DNA from: Actinomycetota bacterium
Lineage (GTDB): Bacteria > Actinomycetota > Coriobacteriia > Anaerosomatales > Anaerosomataceae
Reading direction: 5' to 3'
Assembly: GCA_004348925.1 (NCBI GenBank)
Contig: RCMX01000007.1
Location: forward strand, 1-64,000
DNA: 64,000 nt
Shown: positions 51,775 through 60,525 of the stretch, piece after piece
Layout: every line of letters begins with the position of its first letter
How positions within the stretch are numbered: position 1 is the first letter of the stretch
Notes under the pieces: model-generated
Databases searched by the model: none
What the model saw: the letters and a program-made list of their open reading frames with translations, nothing else
What the model was told of the DNA's origin: nothing
Position numbers and translations under genes: made by a program

Positions 51775-52544
51775 CGGGCTGGACCGAGCGTGCTTTCGAT
51801 CGCCGTGATCGCGTACTTGAGCTGTTCGGCGGGGTCGATGGTGGCCGGGAGATCGCCAGGCTGGGGACCGTACGACCCCCACTGCGCATGGTTCGCGCCG
51901 GGTATCTCGGTGAACGTGGAGTCGGCCGGCAGCAAGACCTTGGTGGACTCGACCTTCTCCAGCTTGAGCCCGCCATCCCGGTCGCCGTACACCGATGCGA
52001 CGACCGGCACCGCCCGAGTCAGATCGGTCCCGTCGGGCGGGTACGCCGCCAGGAAGACCAGCGCCTCGTACTCGCCGGGTCTAGCGGCAACGTGCGTGGC
52101 GGCCATCGCGCCGCCGAGCGAATGCCCGATGATGCCCCAACGCTCGATCTCGGGGTGGGTGTCTCGTGCTTTGTCACCGACGTTCGGGCTCATAACGGCG
52201 AGGTTGAGGGTCACCGGCGTGATCACGACAAGATAGCCTCGCTCGGCGAGCAGACGTGCGAGCGGCGCGTACGAGCGCGCGTCGACGCGTCCTCCGGGGT
52301 AGAACACGACGCCGGTGGTCGTGTCGCCGGTCGGCGCGAATTCCCACCCTGCCGGTGTTCGTGTGACCGTGACGCCGCCGCCGCTCTCGAGCGCCGCGAC
52401 CGCATCGGGAGCCGGGCCGAGGGGCGTCTCGGCCCAGATGATGAACGCGACGACGGCGGCGAGTGCGATAGCGCCGAAGCCGAGCAGTATCCGTGCATAC
52501 AACGGGAGTCGTTTGGACGCGACTGTGGTCGATCGCAGGCCCAT
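51771..52544 (-). CDS. membrane-anchored alpha/beta hydrolase
   Basis: This 257-residue protein has an N-terminal membrane anchor (about residues 15-40) and an extracytoplasmic alpha/beta hydrolase domain with the nucleophile elbow GHSLGG (Ser), an acidic residue near YGDRDG and a His in GANHAQWG. It is likely a carboxylesterase, or a dienelactone-hydrolase-like enzyme acting outside the membrane. The ATG at 52544 is preferred; a frame extending much further upstream is the shadow of the divergent cytochrome gene. Confidence 0.88.
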   Translation of the reverse strand: MGLRSTTVASKRLPLYARILLGFGAIALAAVVAFIIWAETPLGPAPDAVAALESGGGVTVTRTPAGWEFAPTGDTTTGVVFYPGGRVDARSYAPLARLLAERGYLVVITPVTLNLAVMSPNVGDKARDTHPEIERWGIIGHSLGGAMAATHVAARPGEYEALVFLAAYPPDGTDLTRAVPVVASVYGDRDGGLKLEKVESTKVLLPADSTFTEIPGANHAQWGSYGPQPGDLPATIDPAEQLKYAITAIESTLGPAR

Positions 52545-52670
52545 GCGGTTTGCCTCGGTTCCTTCTCGTCTGGCATTAAGCATTCGTAAGTCTTGCCGAA
52601 TGCGCGGCGCGGTGCTAGCTTCAAGTATCGGACTAAACACGGATTCGTGCATCGCCAGCGAGGGGGCGTG

Positions 52671-53789
52671 ATGCAGTTCCGGAGCGCGATAGTTCTCACT
52701 CTGTGCGCCCTGCTGGTGCTTCTCGGCGCTGCGTCCGCCTATGGCTGGGCCGAGGGCGACGTGACATTCCCCGGCGACCCCATGGATTGCGCATCGTGCC
52801 ATGCCGAGGAGTTCTTCTTCGAAACCCGGGTGGGACCGCATGGCGGCTACACGACGACGAGCACCAAGTGCGTGGAGTGCCATACCGTCCATCAGGCATC
52901 TGCATCCGGCGTGCTCCTGCTTCCGTACGCGACCGTCAGCGATAACTGCATGGTGTGCCATGACGGGACGGCTGGCATGGGCGTGTACGGCGCCATCGAG
53001 GCGCGTGGTCTCACCGTTGGGGCCAGCCACTCGATCGACGCGACGAACGTGGTGCCCGGCGGCGACGTCGCGACGGGCGGCTCGGCCATCGGGTCGTTCG
53101 GCGGAGTCGACGGGTACTTGAGCTGCGGGGACTGTCATTCCCCGCACGCGGCGAGCGTTGTGGCGACATTCAGTGGCGAGCGCGTCAGATTCCACGCGAC
53201 CGACCTGAACTGGCTGCCGTCATGGAGCACGGACAAGCTGCTGAAGCAACGTCCCACGGGTGCGGATTCGAGTGCTCCCGTGTACGGTTCCGACTGGTGC
53301 CTCGGCTGCCATAAGGGACGCGGTAACGGCGGCACGACGCACAACCATCCCGTCGACTCGCTGGCGACAACGACGGGCGCCTTCTACTACGACAATGTGG
53401 CGATCGTGAAGAGCGATACGTCGCTCGAGACGACCTTCGGAACGATGGGGCTGCTCGGCGCGACGCCAGGGAACCTGCCGAGCGCCATCTGGCACAACCG
53501 CGGCTATGTGATGCCATACCCGAGGACCGTCGAGCAGACCGGCCATGCACCGATCTGCCAGCAGTGTCACGAAGACAGCAGGTTCGTCGGTTCGGCAGGC
53601 GCTGTAGTGCCGGCGCAGGTGTACCGGTACGGTGACGGGCAGACGGACGGAGACGCGGGATTGGACAACCCGCTCTTCCAGACGTTCCCGCACGAGACGC
53701 AGAACTACCGGATGCTCGTCGAGGCGACCGCGACCGCATACTTCGATGATCTGTGCCTCAACTGTCACCCCGTCGCACAGCTTCCCTGA
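52671..53789 (+). CDS. secreted heptaheme c-type cytochrome
   Basis: This 372-residue protein has a signal peptide (about residues 1-23) and seven heme sites: CASCH, CVECH, CMVCH, CGDCH, CLGCH, CQQCH and CLNCH. It is a paralogue of the octaheme protein at 24880-26037, sharing GMGVYGAIEAR, SIDATNVVPGGD, NHPVDSLATT, APICQQCHED and FPHETQNYRMLVEA. The octaheme protein has one more heme near its N terminus. It is probably an extracytoplasmic electron carrier. A TGC-TAGCTT extended -10-like element lies near 52612. The ATG at 52671 follows AGGGGG. Confidence 0.93.
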   Translation: MQFRSAIVLTLCALLVLLGAASAYGWAEGDVTFPGDPMDCASCHAEEFFFETRVGPHGGYTTTSTKCVECHTVHQASASGVLLLPYATVSDNCMVCHDGTAGMGVYGAIEARGLTVGASHSIDATNVVPGGDVATGGSAIGSFGGVDGYLSCGDCHSPHAASVVATFSGERVRFHATDLNWLPSWSTDKLLKQRPTGADSSAPVYGSDWCLGCHKGRGNGGTTHNHPVDSLATTTGAFYYDNVAIVKSDTSLETTFGTMGLLGATPGNLPSAIWHNRGYVMPYPRTVEQTGHAPICQQCHEDSRFVGSAGAVVPAQVYRYGDGQTDGDAGLDNPLFQTFPHETQNYRMLVEATATAYFDDLCLNCHPVAQLP

Positions 53790-53920
53790 AACGTGCTCAA
53801 AACATCCGGCTCGGGGAATCAAGCAAGTGAGAACGCTTGACGTTATCGGATTCACGTTGCATTGTGTCGGCGATGCCTGTCGCGGGGGGCGGTAGGCCGA
53901 CTTGAAATGAGGCGCTCGAT

Positions 53921-54295
53921 ATGGCTCGGAAGATCCTGCTCGTCGAAGATAACCCGCAGAACCGCTATCTCGTGACGTTCCTGCTCGAGAAGAATGGTTA
54001 TGACGTGGTTGTGGCCGAGGACGGGGAAGAGGCCATCAGCGCCGTCGCCGAGCACGTTCCTGACCTCATCCTCATGGATGTCCAGTTGCCGAAGCTCGAT
54101 GGTTACGAGGCAACCCGCAGGATCAAGGCGGATCAGCGCTTCGCGAGCATCCCATTGGTGGCGCTCACGGCCCACTCCATGAAGGGCGACCGCGGCAAGG
54201 CGATGGCTGCCGGCTGCGACGACTATGTGACCAAGCCGGTCGACGCCGACCAGCTCATCGGCCGGATCAAGGATCTGCTCGGCGATACCGCCTGA
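53921..54295 (+). CDS. CheY-like single-domain response regulator
   Basis: This 124-residue receiver domain has an acidic pair at Glu9-Asp10, phospho-acceptor Asp53 (LILMDVQLPKLDG), Thr in ALTAHSMKGD and Lys in YVTKPVD. There is no output domain, as in DivK or CheY. Two histidine kinases (10282 and 19151) in the window lack partners, but neither is adjacent. The ATG at 53921 has a weak GGCGCTC upstream context. The 131 bases before it contain CAAGC/GCTTG inverted repeats near 53820-53840 overlapping a TTGACG. Confidence 0.93.
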   Translation: MARKILLVEDNPQNRYLVTFLLEKNGYDVVVAEDGEEAISAVAEHVPDLILMDVQLPKLDGYEATRRIKADQRFASIPLVALTAHSMKGDRGKAMAAGCDDYVTKPVDADQLIGRIKDLLGDTA

Positions 54296-54320
54296 GCGTG
54301 CGCGAGCGAGCGACCCGCGC

Positions 54321-54326
54321 TATACT
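54321..54326 (+). promoter_or_regulatory. -10 element of the SRP RNA gene
   Basis: TATACT (54321-54326) lies about nine bases before the 5' end of the predicted SRP RNA stem. Confidence 0.6.
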
Positions 54327-54334
54327 CTCGTCCC

Positions 54335-54451
54335 ACGATGCTTCGGGACCGGGCTCCGGGCGACGGTATGTCGTGAACCTGGTCAGGTCCGGAAGGAAGC
54401 AGCCATAAGCGGCCGCTACCGGGTGTCCGGGGCTCGGTCCGGAAGCATCGG
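54335..54451 (+). ncRNA. ffs: signal recognition particle RNA, small bacterial type
   Basis: The segment contains the near-invariant SRP domain IV, including GTCAGGTCCGGAAGGAAGCA (54383-54402), where Ffh binds. The ends pair: CGATGCTTC near 54336 with GAAGCATCG near 54442, followed inward by further stem. The length of about 115 bases fits the 4.5S type without an Alu domain. It guides membrane and secreted proteins to the translocon. Its place just before dnaX-ebfC-recR matches the scr-dnaX-yaaK-recR order of Bacillus. Confidence 0.95.
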
Positions 54452-54461
54452 AATAGTACGA

Positions 54462-54490
54462 CAGGGTCGGGCTTTGTCAGCCCGACCCTG
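54462..54490 (+). terminator. terminator of the SRP RNA gene
   Basis: A perfect 12-bp stem, CAGGGTCGGGCT with its complement (54479-54490), and a 5-base loop end just before TATACT (54491-54496), which may be the -10 element of dnaX. Confidence 0.82.
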
Positions 54491-54543
54491 TATACTTCGA
54501 GGGGTCATCAACCGGATCGCGCGCTCGGCGGGAGGTAGCATCT

Positions 54544-56346
54544 GTGGCGCATCAATCGTGGTACCGGACGTACCGGCCACAGAGCTTCGACGACGTCGTC
54601 GGACAGACTCATATCGAGCGAACGCTCCGCAACGCAGTAGAGGAAGATAGCGTCGCGCACGCGTACCTCTTCACCGGCCCCCGGGGAACCGGCAAGACCT
54701 CCACCGCGCGGATTCTCGCCAAGGCGCTCAACTGCGAGCAGGGCCCGACCGGTACGCCGGACGATAGCTGTGAGGATTGCGCCGCGATAGCCGCGGGCAC
54801 GCATCCGGACGTCCACGAACTCGATGCGGCATCGCGAACGGGCGTCGATGCTGTCCGTGAGGAGATCATCGGTCGGGTGAACTACGCGCCCACGCGTGGG
54901 CACTGGAAGGTCTACATCATCGACGAGGTCCACATGCTGTCGAATGCGGCGTTCAACGCGCTGCTCAAGACGCTTGAGGAGCCGCCGTCTCACACCGTGT
55001 TCATCCTGTGCACTACGCACCCGCACAAGGTTCCCGAGACGATCCACTCGCGATGCCAGCGCTTCGACTTCCACCGCCTGAGCGTCGAGGAGATCGTCTC
55101 ACGCCTTCGCTTCATCGCCGACGCCGAGAAGGTGGAGGTCGCCGATGCGGCGCTTTCGCTCATCGGCAAGCACGCGCTCGGCGGCATGCGCGACGCGATC
55201 ACCAACCTGGAGCAGCTGGCGTCGTTCTCGGGCGGTAAGATCTCGCTTGAGGACGTCGAGGGGCTGCTCGGCGAGGTGGACGCCGAGGTGCTCTTCGAAG
55301 CAGCCGACCTCGTCTGCGACCGTGATGTCGCGGGTGCATTCCGCTTCGTGGCCGAGCTGTCCGAGCGCGGCGTGGACATGACCGAATTCGTGAAGAGCTT
55401 CGTGCGCCATGCGCGCGACCTGTTCGTTGTGGCCGCGGTGCCCGAGGCGGGCGAGGTGGTCGACGTCACGGCCGGCGACCGGACGCGCCTGGAGCGTCAG
55501 GCTCGCGGCTTCGGAATGGAGCGGCTCGTACGACTGCTGGACGTGCTCGACCGGCTGTCGAGCGAACTGCGCTACGCATCCGATCAGCGTCTCGCGCTCG
55601 AAGTCGCGCTCACCAGGATGGCGCGCCCCGAGTCAGACCTCACGCTCGAGTCCCTTGCCGAGCGCATCGCCGCGCTGGAGTCCGGCGCCGCCGTGGCACC
55701 GCCTTCCCGGCCGAGCGCGCCGGCCGCCTCTTCGCCGGAGCTCGCCTCGAAGCCGACGAGTCCTGCACCCGCACCTGCGCCGGTCGCGCAAGCGCCCGCA
55801 GCGGCTTCGCCCGTGGCCGAACCCGAATCCGTGCAGGCACCGATTGTCGACGGAGGTGCACTCGAGGTCGCCGCCGTGAAGCGCGCCTGGCCGGCCATTC
55901 AGACCGCCTTCAAGAAGCTTCGTCCGTCGCGCTCGCACCTGTTCGACTCAAGCGAGATCGAGGTCGTCGGCGACTCGCTCGTCGTTGAATTCGCGAAGGA
56001 CCAGCGATTCGCGCTCGAGCTTGCAAGCGATCCCGAGACGGTTCAGCTGCTTCGCCGCAGCATCGCGTCGGTTCTCGGCGTGACGCCGCCGGTCGAATTC
56101 CGTCTCGGCAGGTCTGGCGGTTCGGATGCTTCTGTCGCCGGACCGAGACCCGCACCTGCACCTGCACCCGCACCTGCACCTGCACCCGCCGGCGTTCCTG
56201 TCGCGACCGAGGCGCACGCCGTCGACGTGCAGAGCGCAGACGACCCGGCAGCTCTCGAGCGCATGCTTATCGACGAACTCGGCGCACAAGTCGTGTCCGA
56301 GATACCCAATGAAGCCACCGAGCAGAACCCGGAGGACCCCTCATGA
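54544..56346 (+). CDS. dnaX: DNA polymerase III subunit gamma/tau
   Basis: This 600-residue clamp-loader ATPase has Walker A GPRGTGKTST (from about residue 45), DEVHML, the SRC sensor (SRCQRFDF) and domain III to about residue 370, then a Pro/Ala-rich linker and a C-terminal tau-like domain. It loads the sliding clamp and organises the replisome. The zinc module has only three of four usual cysteines (Cys64, Cys76, Cys79); an Asp sits where Cys73 is normally found. An alanine-proline repeat lies near residues 536-552. The GTG at 54544 is used. It overlaps ebfC by four bases. Confidence 0.97.
   Translation: MAHQSWYRTYRPQSFDDVVGQTHIERTLRNAVEEDSVAHAYLFTGPRGTGKTSTARILAKALNCEQGPTGTPDDSCEDCAAIAAGTHPDVHELDAASRTGVDAVREEIIGRVNYAPTRGHWKVYIIDEVHMLSNAAFNALLKTLEEPPSHTVFILCTTHPHKVPETIHSRCQRFDFHRLSVEEIVSRLRFIADAEKVEVADAALSLIGKHALGGMRDAITNLEQLASFSGGKISLEDVEGLLGEVDAEVLFEAADLVCDRDVAGAFRFVAELSERGVDMTEFVKSFVRHARDLFVVAAVPEAGEVVDVTAGDRTRLERQARGFGMERLVRLLDVLDRLSSELRYASDQRLALEVALTRMARPESDLTLESLAERIAALESGAAVAPPSRPSAPAASSPELASKPTSPAPAPAPVAQAPAAASPVAEPESVQAPIVDGGALEVAAVKRAWPAIQTAFKKLRPSRSHLFDSSEIEVVGDSLVVEFAKDQRFALELASDPETVQLLRRSIASVLGVTPPVEFRLGRSGGSDASVAGPRPAPAPAPAPAPAPAGVPVATEAHAVDVQSADDPAALERMLIDELGAQVVSEIPNEATEQNPEDPS
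56149..56190 (+). repeat. alanine-proline-encoding tandem repeat within dnaX
   Basis: Six-base units of the type GCACCTGC/GCACCCGC are repeated about seven times and encode alternating Ala-Pro. This is a flexible linker in the protein and a possible slippage site in the DNA. The unit is a multiple of three bases, so length changes would keep the frame. Confidence 0.75.
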
Positions 56347-56660
56347 AGCCCGGAAACATGCAGAACCTCATGAAGCAGGCGCAGCGGATGCAGGCCGACA
56401 TGGCCCGCGTTCAGGACGAACTCAAGTTCGAGAGGGTCGACGTCTCGGTCGGCGGCGGCGCCGTTAAGGTCGTCGTCACCGGTGAGCTCGAGCTTGCATC
56501 GGTCAGCATCGATCCGGCCGCTGTGGATCCCGACGATGTCGGCATGCTCGAGGACCTCATCACCGCCGCCGTGAACGAAGGCATCCGTCAGGCGCAGGAC
56601 GTCGCTGCGAAGAAGATGGCCGCGATCACCGGCGGGCTCAACATGCCCGGACTTATGTAG
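56343..56660 (+). CDS. ebfC: YbaB/EbfC nucleoid-associated protein
   Basis: This 105-residue protein has the family layout: [22 protein letters not shown] helix, then the [14 protein letters not shown] strands and a closing helix with [16 protein letters not shown]. It forms dimers that bind DNA as tweezers and is often linked to replication or repair restart. The ATG overlaps the dnaX stop; recR starts two bases after its stop. Confidence 0.97.
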   Translation: MKPGNMQNLMKQAQRMQADMARVQDELKFERVDVSVGGGAVKVVVTGELELASVSIDPAAVDPDDVGMLEDLITAAVNEGIRQAQDVAAKKMAAITGGLNMPGLM

Positions 56661-56662
56661 CG

Positions 56663-57262
56663 ATGTCGTTCTACGCCGCACCCATCGCACGTCTACTCGA
56701 GGAGCTTGAGCGCCTTCCCGGTGTCGGCCCCAAGTCCGCGCAGCGCCTTGCCTTCCACATCCTGCGTTCGGATGAGGCTTCGGCGACGCGTCTGGCCGAC
56801 GCTATCATCGAGGTGAAGCGTACGATCCACTTCTGCTCACGCTGCTTCAATCTTGCCGAGGCGGACCTCTGCGAGGTCTGCTCGGACGCTCGCAGAGACA
56901 CGCACACCATCTGCGTCGTCGAGGAGCCGCGGGATGTCGTGGCGATCGAGCGGACCGGCGAGTTCCGCGGGGTGTATCACGTGCTTCAGGGCGCGATCTC
57001 GCCCATCGACGGTATCGGCCCTGAACAGCTGCGGGTGCGTGAGCTGATCGATCGCATCGGAACGGGCGGCATCGAGGAGATCATCATCGCCACCAACCCC
57101 AACGTCGAGGGGGAGACCACCGCTCTCTACATCTCGCGGCTTGCCAAGCCGCTCGGTGTGCGCGTCACGCGCATCGCTTCGGGCCTGCCGGTCGGCGGAG
57201 ACCTGGAATACGCGGACGAAGTCACCCTCGGACGAGCGCTTGAGGCCCGTCGGGAGATGTAG
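56663..57262 (+). CDS. recR: recombination protein RecR
   Basis: This 199-residue protein has an N-terminal helix-hairpin-helix ([17 protein letters not shown]), a C4 zinc finger (CSRC and CEVC, about residues 54-72), a Toprim domain ([20 protein letters not shown]) and the Walker-B-like [17 protein letters not shown] tail. With RecO and RecF it loads RecA at gaps. It is the third gene of the conserved dnaX operon. Confidence 0.98.
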   Translation: MSFYAAPIARLLEELERLPGVGPKSAQRLAFHILRSDEASATRLADAIIEVKRTIHFCSRCFNLAEADLCEVCSDARRDTHTICVVEEPRDVVAIERTGEFRGVYHVLQGAISPIDGIGPEQLRVRELIDRIGTGGIEEIIIATNPNVEGETTALYISRLAKPLGVRVTRIASGLPVGGDLEYADEVTLGRALEARREM

Positions 57263-57389
57263 AGTTGCCAGGTTCTTACTACCGTTCACCGATGAATCAC
57301 TCCACTCGGGGCGGCATATCGTCCGCACACCGTCCGCACCCTCGTATTCTGGTGAGACTCCCGGTCCCCCGCCGAACGCGACCTGCACG

Positions 57390-57412
57390 TTTGGACCGGA
57401 GTCCGCTCCAAA
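57390..57412. promoter_or_regulatory. inverted repeat upstream of the por operon
   Basis: TTTGGA (57390-57395) and TCCAAA (57407-57412) are perfect arms around 11 bases that contain a further GGAC/GTCC pair. The repeat lies about 20 bases before the porG start and about 40 after a TATTCT -10-like sequence (57345-57350), so it is within the leader. It could be a repressor site or an mRNA hairpin near the ribosome-binding site. Confidence 0.4.
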
Positions 57413-57431
57413 TACCAAGGAAGGGGAGACC

Positions 57432-58010
57432 ATGCAGCAGCTAACGGAGATCCGTTGGCATGCGCGAGCCGGTCAGGGCGCAGTCACGGCAGCCAAGTTG
57501 GTAGCCGAGACCGCACTCGAGCTCGACCAGTACATGCAGGCGATGCCTGAGTACGGTCCCGAGCGTATGGGTGCGCCCATCAAGGCGTTCACGCGCATCA
57601 GCAGCGTTCCGATCGAGATCCACTGCAACATCGAGAATCCGGACGCCGTCGTCGTCCTTGACGAAACGCTCCTGGCGATCGTCGATGTTGCCGAGGGCAT
57701 CAGGTCCGACGGTGTCATCCTCGTGAACACGTGCAAGACGCCAGAGGCGCTCCGCGCCGAACTCGGGCTGCAGGGCAGCAGCGTTCGTGTCGCCTCGATC
57801 GACGCGTCGGGCATCTCGCTCGAGACGCTCAAGCGCGACATGCCGAACACGCCGATGATCGGCGCGCTCGCGAAGGCGACGGAGCTCTTCGACGTCGCAC
57901 CGATCGTCTCGCATCTCACCAAGACCTTCGGCAAGAAGTTCAGCCAGGAGGTCATCGACGCGAACATCGCTTCGGTGACCCGTGCCTACGAGGAGGTGTC
58001 CGTAGGATGA
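57432..58010 (+). CDS. porG: pyruvate:ferredoxin oxidoreductase, gamma subunit
   Basis: This 192-residue protein matches the gamma subunit of four-subunit 2-oxoacid:ferredoxin oxidoreductases: EIRWHARAGQGAVTAAKLVAE at the start, MPEYGPERMGAPIKAFTRIS and a DETLLAIVDVAEG segment. It helps form the substrate and CoA-binding core. AAGGAAGGGGAG precedes the ATG at 57432. It is the first gene of a tight four-gene operon in the order gamma-delta-alpha-beta. Confidence 0.95.
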   Translation: MQQLTEIRWHARAGQGAVTAAKLVAETALELDQYMQAMPEYGPERMGAPIKAFTRISSVPIEIHCNIENPDAVVVLDETLLAIVDVAEGIRSDGVILVNTCKTPEALRAELGLQGSSVRVASIDASGISLETLKRDMPNTPMIGALAKATELFDVAPIVSHLTKTFGKKFSQEVIDANIASVTRAYEEVSVG

Positions 58011-58330
58011 GCAAGTGGGACATCTCAGGCCTGAACGAGTGGAAGTCGGACGAGTTCCCGCTCGGCGCCGTGATCCCGGAGTCCGGCAACAGCCGCGACT
58101 ACGTGACCGGCGGGTGGCGTAGCCAGCGCCCCGAGCGCAACGACGCTACCTGCACTCAGTGCCTCATCTGCTGGATCATGTGCCCGGACTCGGCGGTCAA
58201 CACCGAGAACGAGCAGGTCACCACGTTCAACCTGAAGCACTGCAAGGGCTGCGGCGTATGTGCGAACCAGTGCCCGGTCGACGCCATCACCATGGTGCCC
58301 GAGGGCTGCGACCTTCCGGAGGTGAAGTAG
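58007..58330 (+). CDS. porD: pyruvate:ferredoxin oxidoreductase, delta subunit
   Basis: This 107-residue 2x[4Fe-4S] ferredoxin-like subunit has CTQCLICWIMCP and CKGCGVCANQCP. It passes electrons from the catalytic subunits to ferredoxin. Its ATG overlaps the porG stop by four bases, and porA starts directly after its stop. Confidence 0.96.
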   Translation: MSKWDISGLNEWKSDEFPLGAVIPESGNSRDYVTGGWRSQRPERNDATCTQCLICWIMCPDSAVNTENEQVTTFNLKHCKGCGVCANQCPVDAITMVPEGCDLPEVK

Positions 58331-59518
58331 ATGCCGACGCAGAAGACCATCGCTGCCACCGGGAACACCGTAGTCGCCGAGGCTATGCGTCAGTGTGCTC
58401 CCGACATGATGGCCGCGTACCCGATCACCCCGCAGACGACGATCGTCGAGGAGTTCGCGGGATTCGTCGCCAAGGGTCGCGTCCACACCGAGTACATCAC
58501 GGTCGAATCCGAGCACTCCGCGATGAGCGCGTGCGTGGGTGCATCGGCGGCCGGTGCGCGTGTCATGACCGCGACGTCCTCGCAGGGCCTGGCGCTCATG
58601 TGGGAGGAGCTGCACATCGCAAGCGGGATGCGGCTCCCGATCGTTATGGCGAACGCGAACCGCGCCCTGTCTGCCCCCATCAACATCCACTGCGACCACA
58701 GCGACATCATGGGCGCACGTGACACCGGCTGGATCACGCTCTTCGCCGAGACGGCCCAGGAGGCGTACGACAACACCATCATGGCCATTCGCATCGCCGA
58801 GCACCCCGACGTGCTTCTCCCGACGATGAGCTGCCTCGACGGTTTCATCACGACGCATTCGATCGATCGCGTGTGCATCATGGACGACGAGACGGTCACC
58901 GGCTTCGTCGGCCAGTACACCCCCAAGAACGCTTTGCTGGACATCGAGAACCCGGTGACCCATGGGGCCTTCGCCGGACTCGGCGGGCCGTTCTTCGAGT
59001 TCAAGAAGTCGCAGCGTGAGGCCATCGAGCGCTCACGTGCGGTCATCAAAGACGTCGGAGCGGAGTTCTCCGAGCTCTCTGGCCGTCCCTTCGGCATGGT
59101 GGAGACGTGGGGGATGGAAGACGCCGATGTTGCCATCGTCGTGATCGGCTCGACCGCCGGCAACGTGCGCCATGTCGCTCGCCAGATGCGCGAGTCCGGC
59201 ATCAAGGCAGGCGTGGTGAAGATCCGCTGCTTCCGCCCGTTCCCGTACGCCGAGCTTGCGGCAGCGCTCTCGGGCGTCAAGGCGGTCGCCGTCATGGATC
59301 GCGCCGAGTCGTTCGGCGCCGAAGGAGGCCCGCTCTTCCTGGAGGTGCGCAGCGCGCTCTATGACGCGACGGAGCGTATCCCCGTGATCGACTACATCTA
59401 CGGTCTTGGCGGCAGCGATGTCCGTCTGGAGCTTATCGAGACCGTGCTCAATGACCTGTCGGAGATTGCGGCCGGGGCACAAGCGCCCACCGGCCTCGTC
59501 TATCTCGGCTCCCGTTAG
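58331..59518 (+). CDS. porA: pyruvate:ferredoxin oxidoreductase, alpha subunit
   Basis: This 395-residue protein has the alpha-subunit pyrimidine-binding pattern: AYPITPQTTIVEEFA near residue 37, VESEHSAMSACVGASAAGARVMTATSSQGLALMWEEL, and a C-terminal AVMDRAESFGAEGGPLFLEV. It binds the thiamine diphosphate pyrimidine end together with the beta subunit. The substrate is called pyruvate from overall similarity to PorA; a branched-chain 2-oxoacid is the alternative. Confidence 0.95.
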   Translation: MPTQKTIAATGNTVVAEAMRQCAPDMMAAYPITPQTTIVEEFAGFVAKGRVHTEYITVESEHSAMSACVGASAAGARVMTATSSQGLALMWEELHIASGMRLPIVMANANRALSAPINIHCDHSDIMGARDTGWITLFAETAQEAYDNTIMAIRIAEHPDVLLPTMSCLDGFITTHSIDRVCIMDDETVTGFVGQYTPKNALLDIENPVTHGAFAGLGGPFFEFKKSQREAIERSRAVIKDVGAEFSELSGRPFGMVETWGMEDADVAIVVIGSTAGNVRHVARQMRESGIKAGVVKIRCFRPFPYAELAAALSGVKAVAVMDRAESFGAEGGPLFLEVRSALYDATERIPVIDYIYGLGGSDVRLELIETVLNDLSEIAAGAQAPTGLVYLGSR

Positions 59519-59530
59519 GAGGTGACGCAC

Positions 59531-60463
59531 ATGGCAAACCTGAAGGAACTCACTCATCGCGAAGACCGCCTCGAAGGCGGCCATCGTCTCTGCGCCGGTT
59601 GTGGCGCTTCGGTCGCCGTGCGTCAGGTGCTGCTCGGTGCCGGAGTGGAGCCGGTGGTCGTTGGCTGCGCGACCGGCTGTCTCGAGGTTTCGACCACCAT
59701 CTATCCTTACTCGTCGTGGAAGACCCCGTTCATCCACAACGCGTTCGAGAACTCCGCCGCTACGATCTCCGGCGTCGAGGCCGCATTCAAGGGTCTCAAG
59801 GCCGCAGGCAAGATCCCGGCCGACAAGAAGATCAAGTTCGTCGCATTCGGTGGCGACGGCGGCACGTACGACATCGGCCTGCAGTCGCTCTCCGGGGCGA
59901 TGGAGCGCGGCCACGACATGGTGTACGTCTGCTACGACAACGGCGCATATATGAACACGGGCATCCAGCGCTCCTCGGCCACGCCGAAGGGCGCCTGGGC
60001 CACTACCTCGCAGGTCGGCGCAGCCCAGCAGGGCAAGCAGCAGCGCCGCAAGGATCTCACGCAGATCATGGCCGCGCACAACATCCCGTACGTGGCACAG
60101 GCGTCGATCAGCCACTGGAAGGATCTCACCACCAAAGCCGAGAAGGCGTTCGCTGTGGAAGGTCCTGCGTTCCTCAACGTCTTCGCGCCGTGCCCGCGCG
60201 GCTGGCGCATTCCCTTCGACACGACGGTCGAGATCGCCAAGTCGGCGGTGCAGACCGGCTACTGGCCGCTCTACGAAGTCGAGGACGGCGTGTGGCGCCA
60301 GACCGTCAAGGTCATGAACAGGAAGCCCGTCGTGGAGTTCCTCAAGCCGCAGGGCCGGTTCAAGCATCTGTTCGCATCCGGCAACGAGGCGCTTCTGGAG
60401 GAGATCCAGGCGGATGTCGATCTCCAATGGGATCGGTTGCAGGCGCGCTTCAGCTGCTCGTAG
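59531..60463 (+). CDS. porB: pyruvate:ferredoxin oxidoreductase, beta subunit
   Basis: This protein of about 310 residues has CAGCGAS and further cysteines for a [4Fe-4S] cluster, and the thiamine diphosphate motif GDGGTYDIGLQSLSGAMERG with YDNGAYMNTGIQRSSATP. It decarboxylates pyruvate and, with CoA, yields acetyl-CoA, CO2 and reduced ferredoxin. In most relatives the motif reads CYDNEAYMNTG; here Glu is Gly. AGGAGGTGA lies five bases before the ATG at 59531, so a GTG at 59522 is not used. A strong terminator follows. Confidence 0.95.
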   Translation: MANLKELTHREDRLEGGHRLCAGCGASVAVRQVLLGAGVEPVVVGCATGCLEVSTTIYPYSSWKTPFIHNAFENSAATISGVEAAFKGLKAAGKIPADKKIKFVAFGGDGGTYDIGLQSLSGAMERGHDMVYVCYDNGAYMNTGIQRSSATPKGAWATTSQVGAAQQGKQQRRKDLTQIMAAHNIPYVAQASISHWKDLTTKAEKAFAVEGPAFLNVFAPCPRGWRIPFDTTVEIAKSAVQTGYWPLYEVEDGVWRQTVKVMNRKPVVEFLKPQGRFKHLFASGNEALLEEIQADVDLQWDRLQARFSCS

Positions 60464-60489
60464 CCGCAACTGCTGCGACTCGTCATCTC

Positions 60490-60524
60490 TGCAGGGGTTC
60501 CGGGGTCAACCCGGAGCCCCTGCA
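60490..60524 (+). terminator. terminator of the porGDAB operon
   Basis: A 15-bp stem (60490-60504 with 60510-60524, one G-U pair) with a five-base loop starts 26 bases after the porB stop. The T tract is missing; instead the next promoter (TGC-TAGAAT, 60526-60534) follows at once. Confidence 0.8.
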
Positions 60525-60525
60525 G

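Noticed and set aside
51771-53195. Extension of the alpha/beta hydrolase frame to 474 residues
   Set aside because: The upstream part is antisense to the heptaheme cytochrome gene and lacks hydrolase similarity; the start at 52544 gives a normal membrane-anchored hydrolase.
54544-56346. Programmed frameshift in dnaX producing a short gamma form
   Set aside because: No A-rich slippery heptamer with a following hairpin is visible in the relevant part of the gene.
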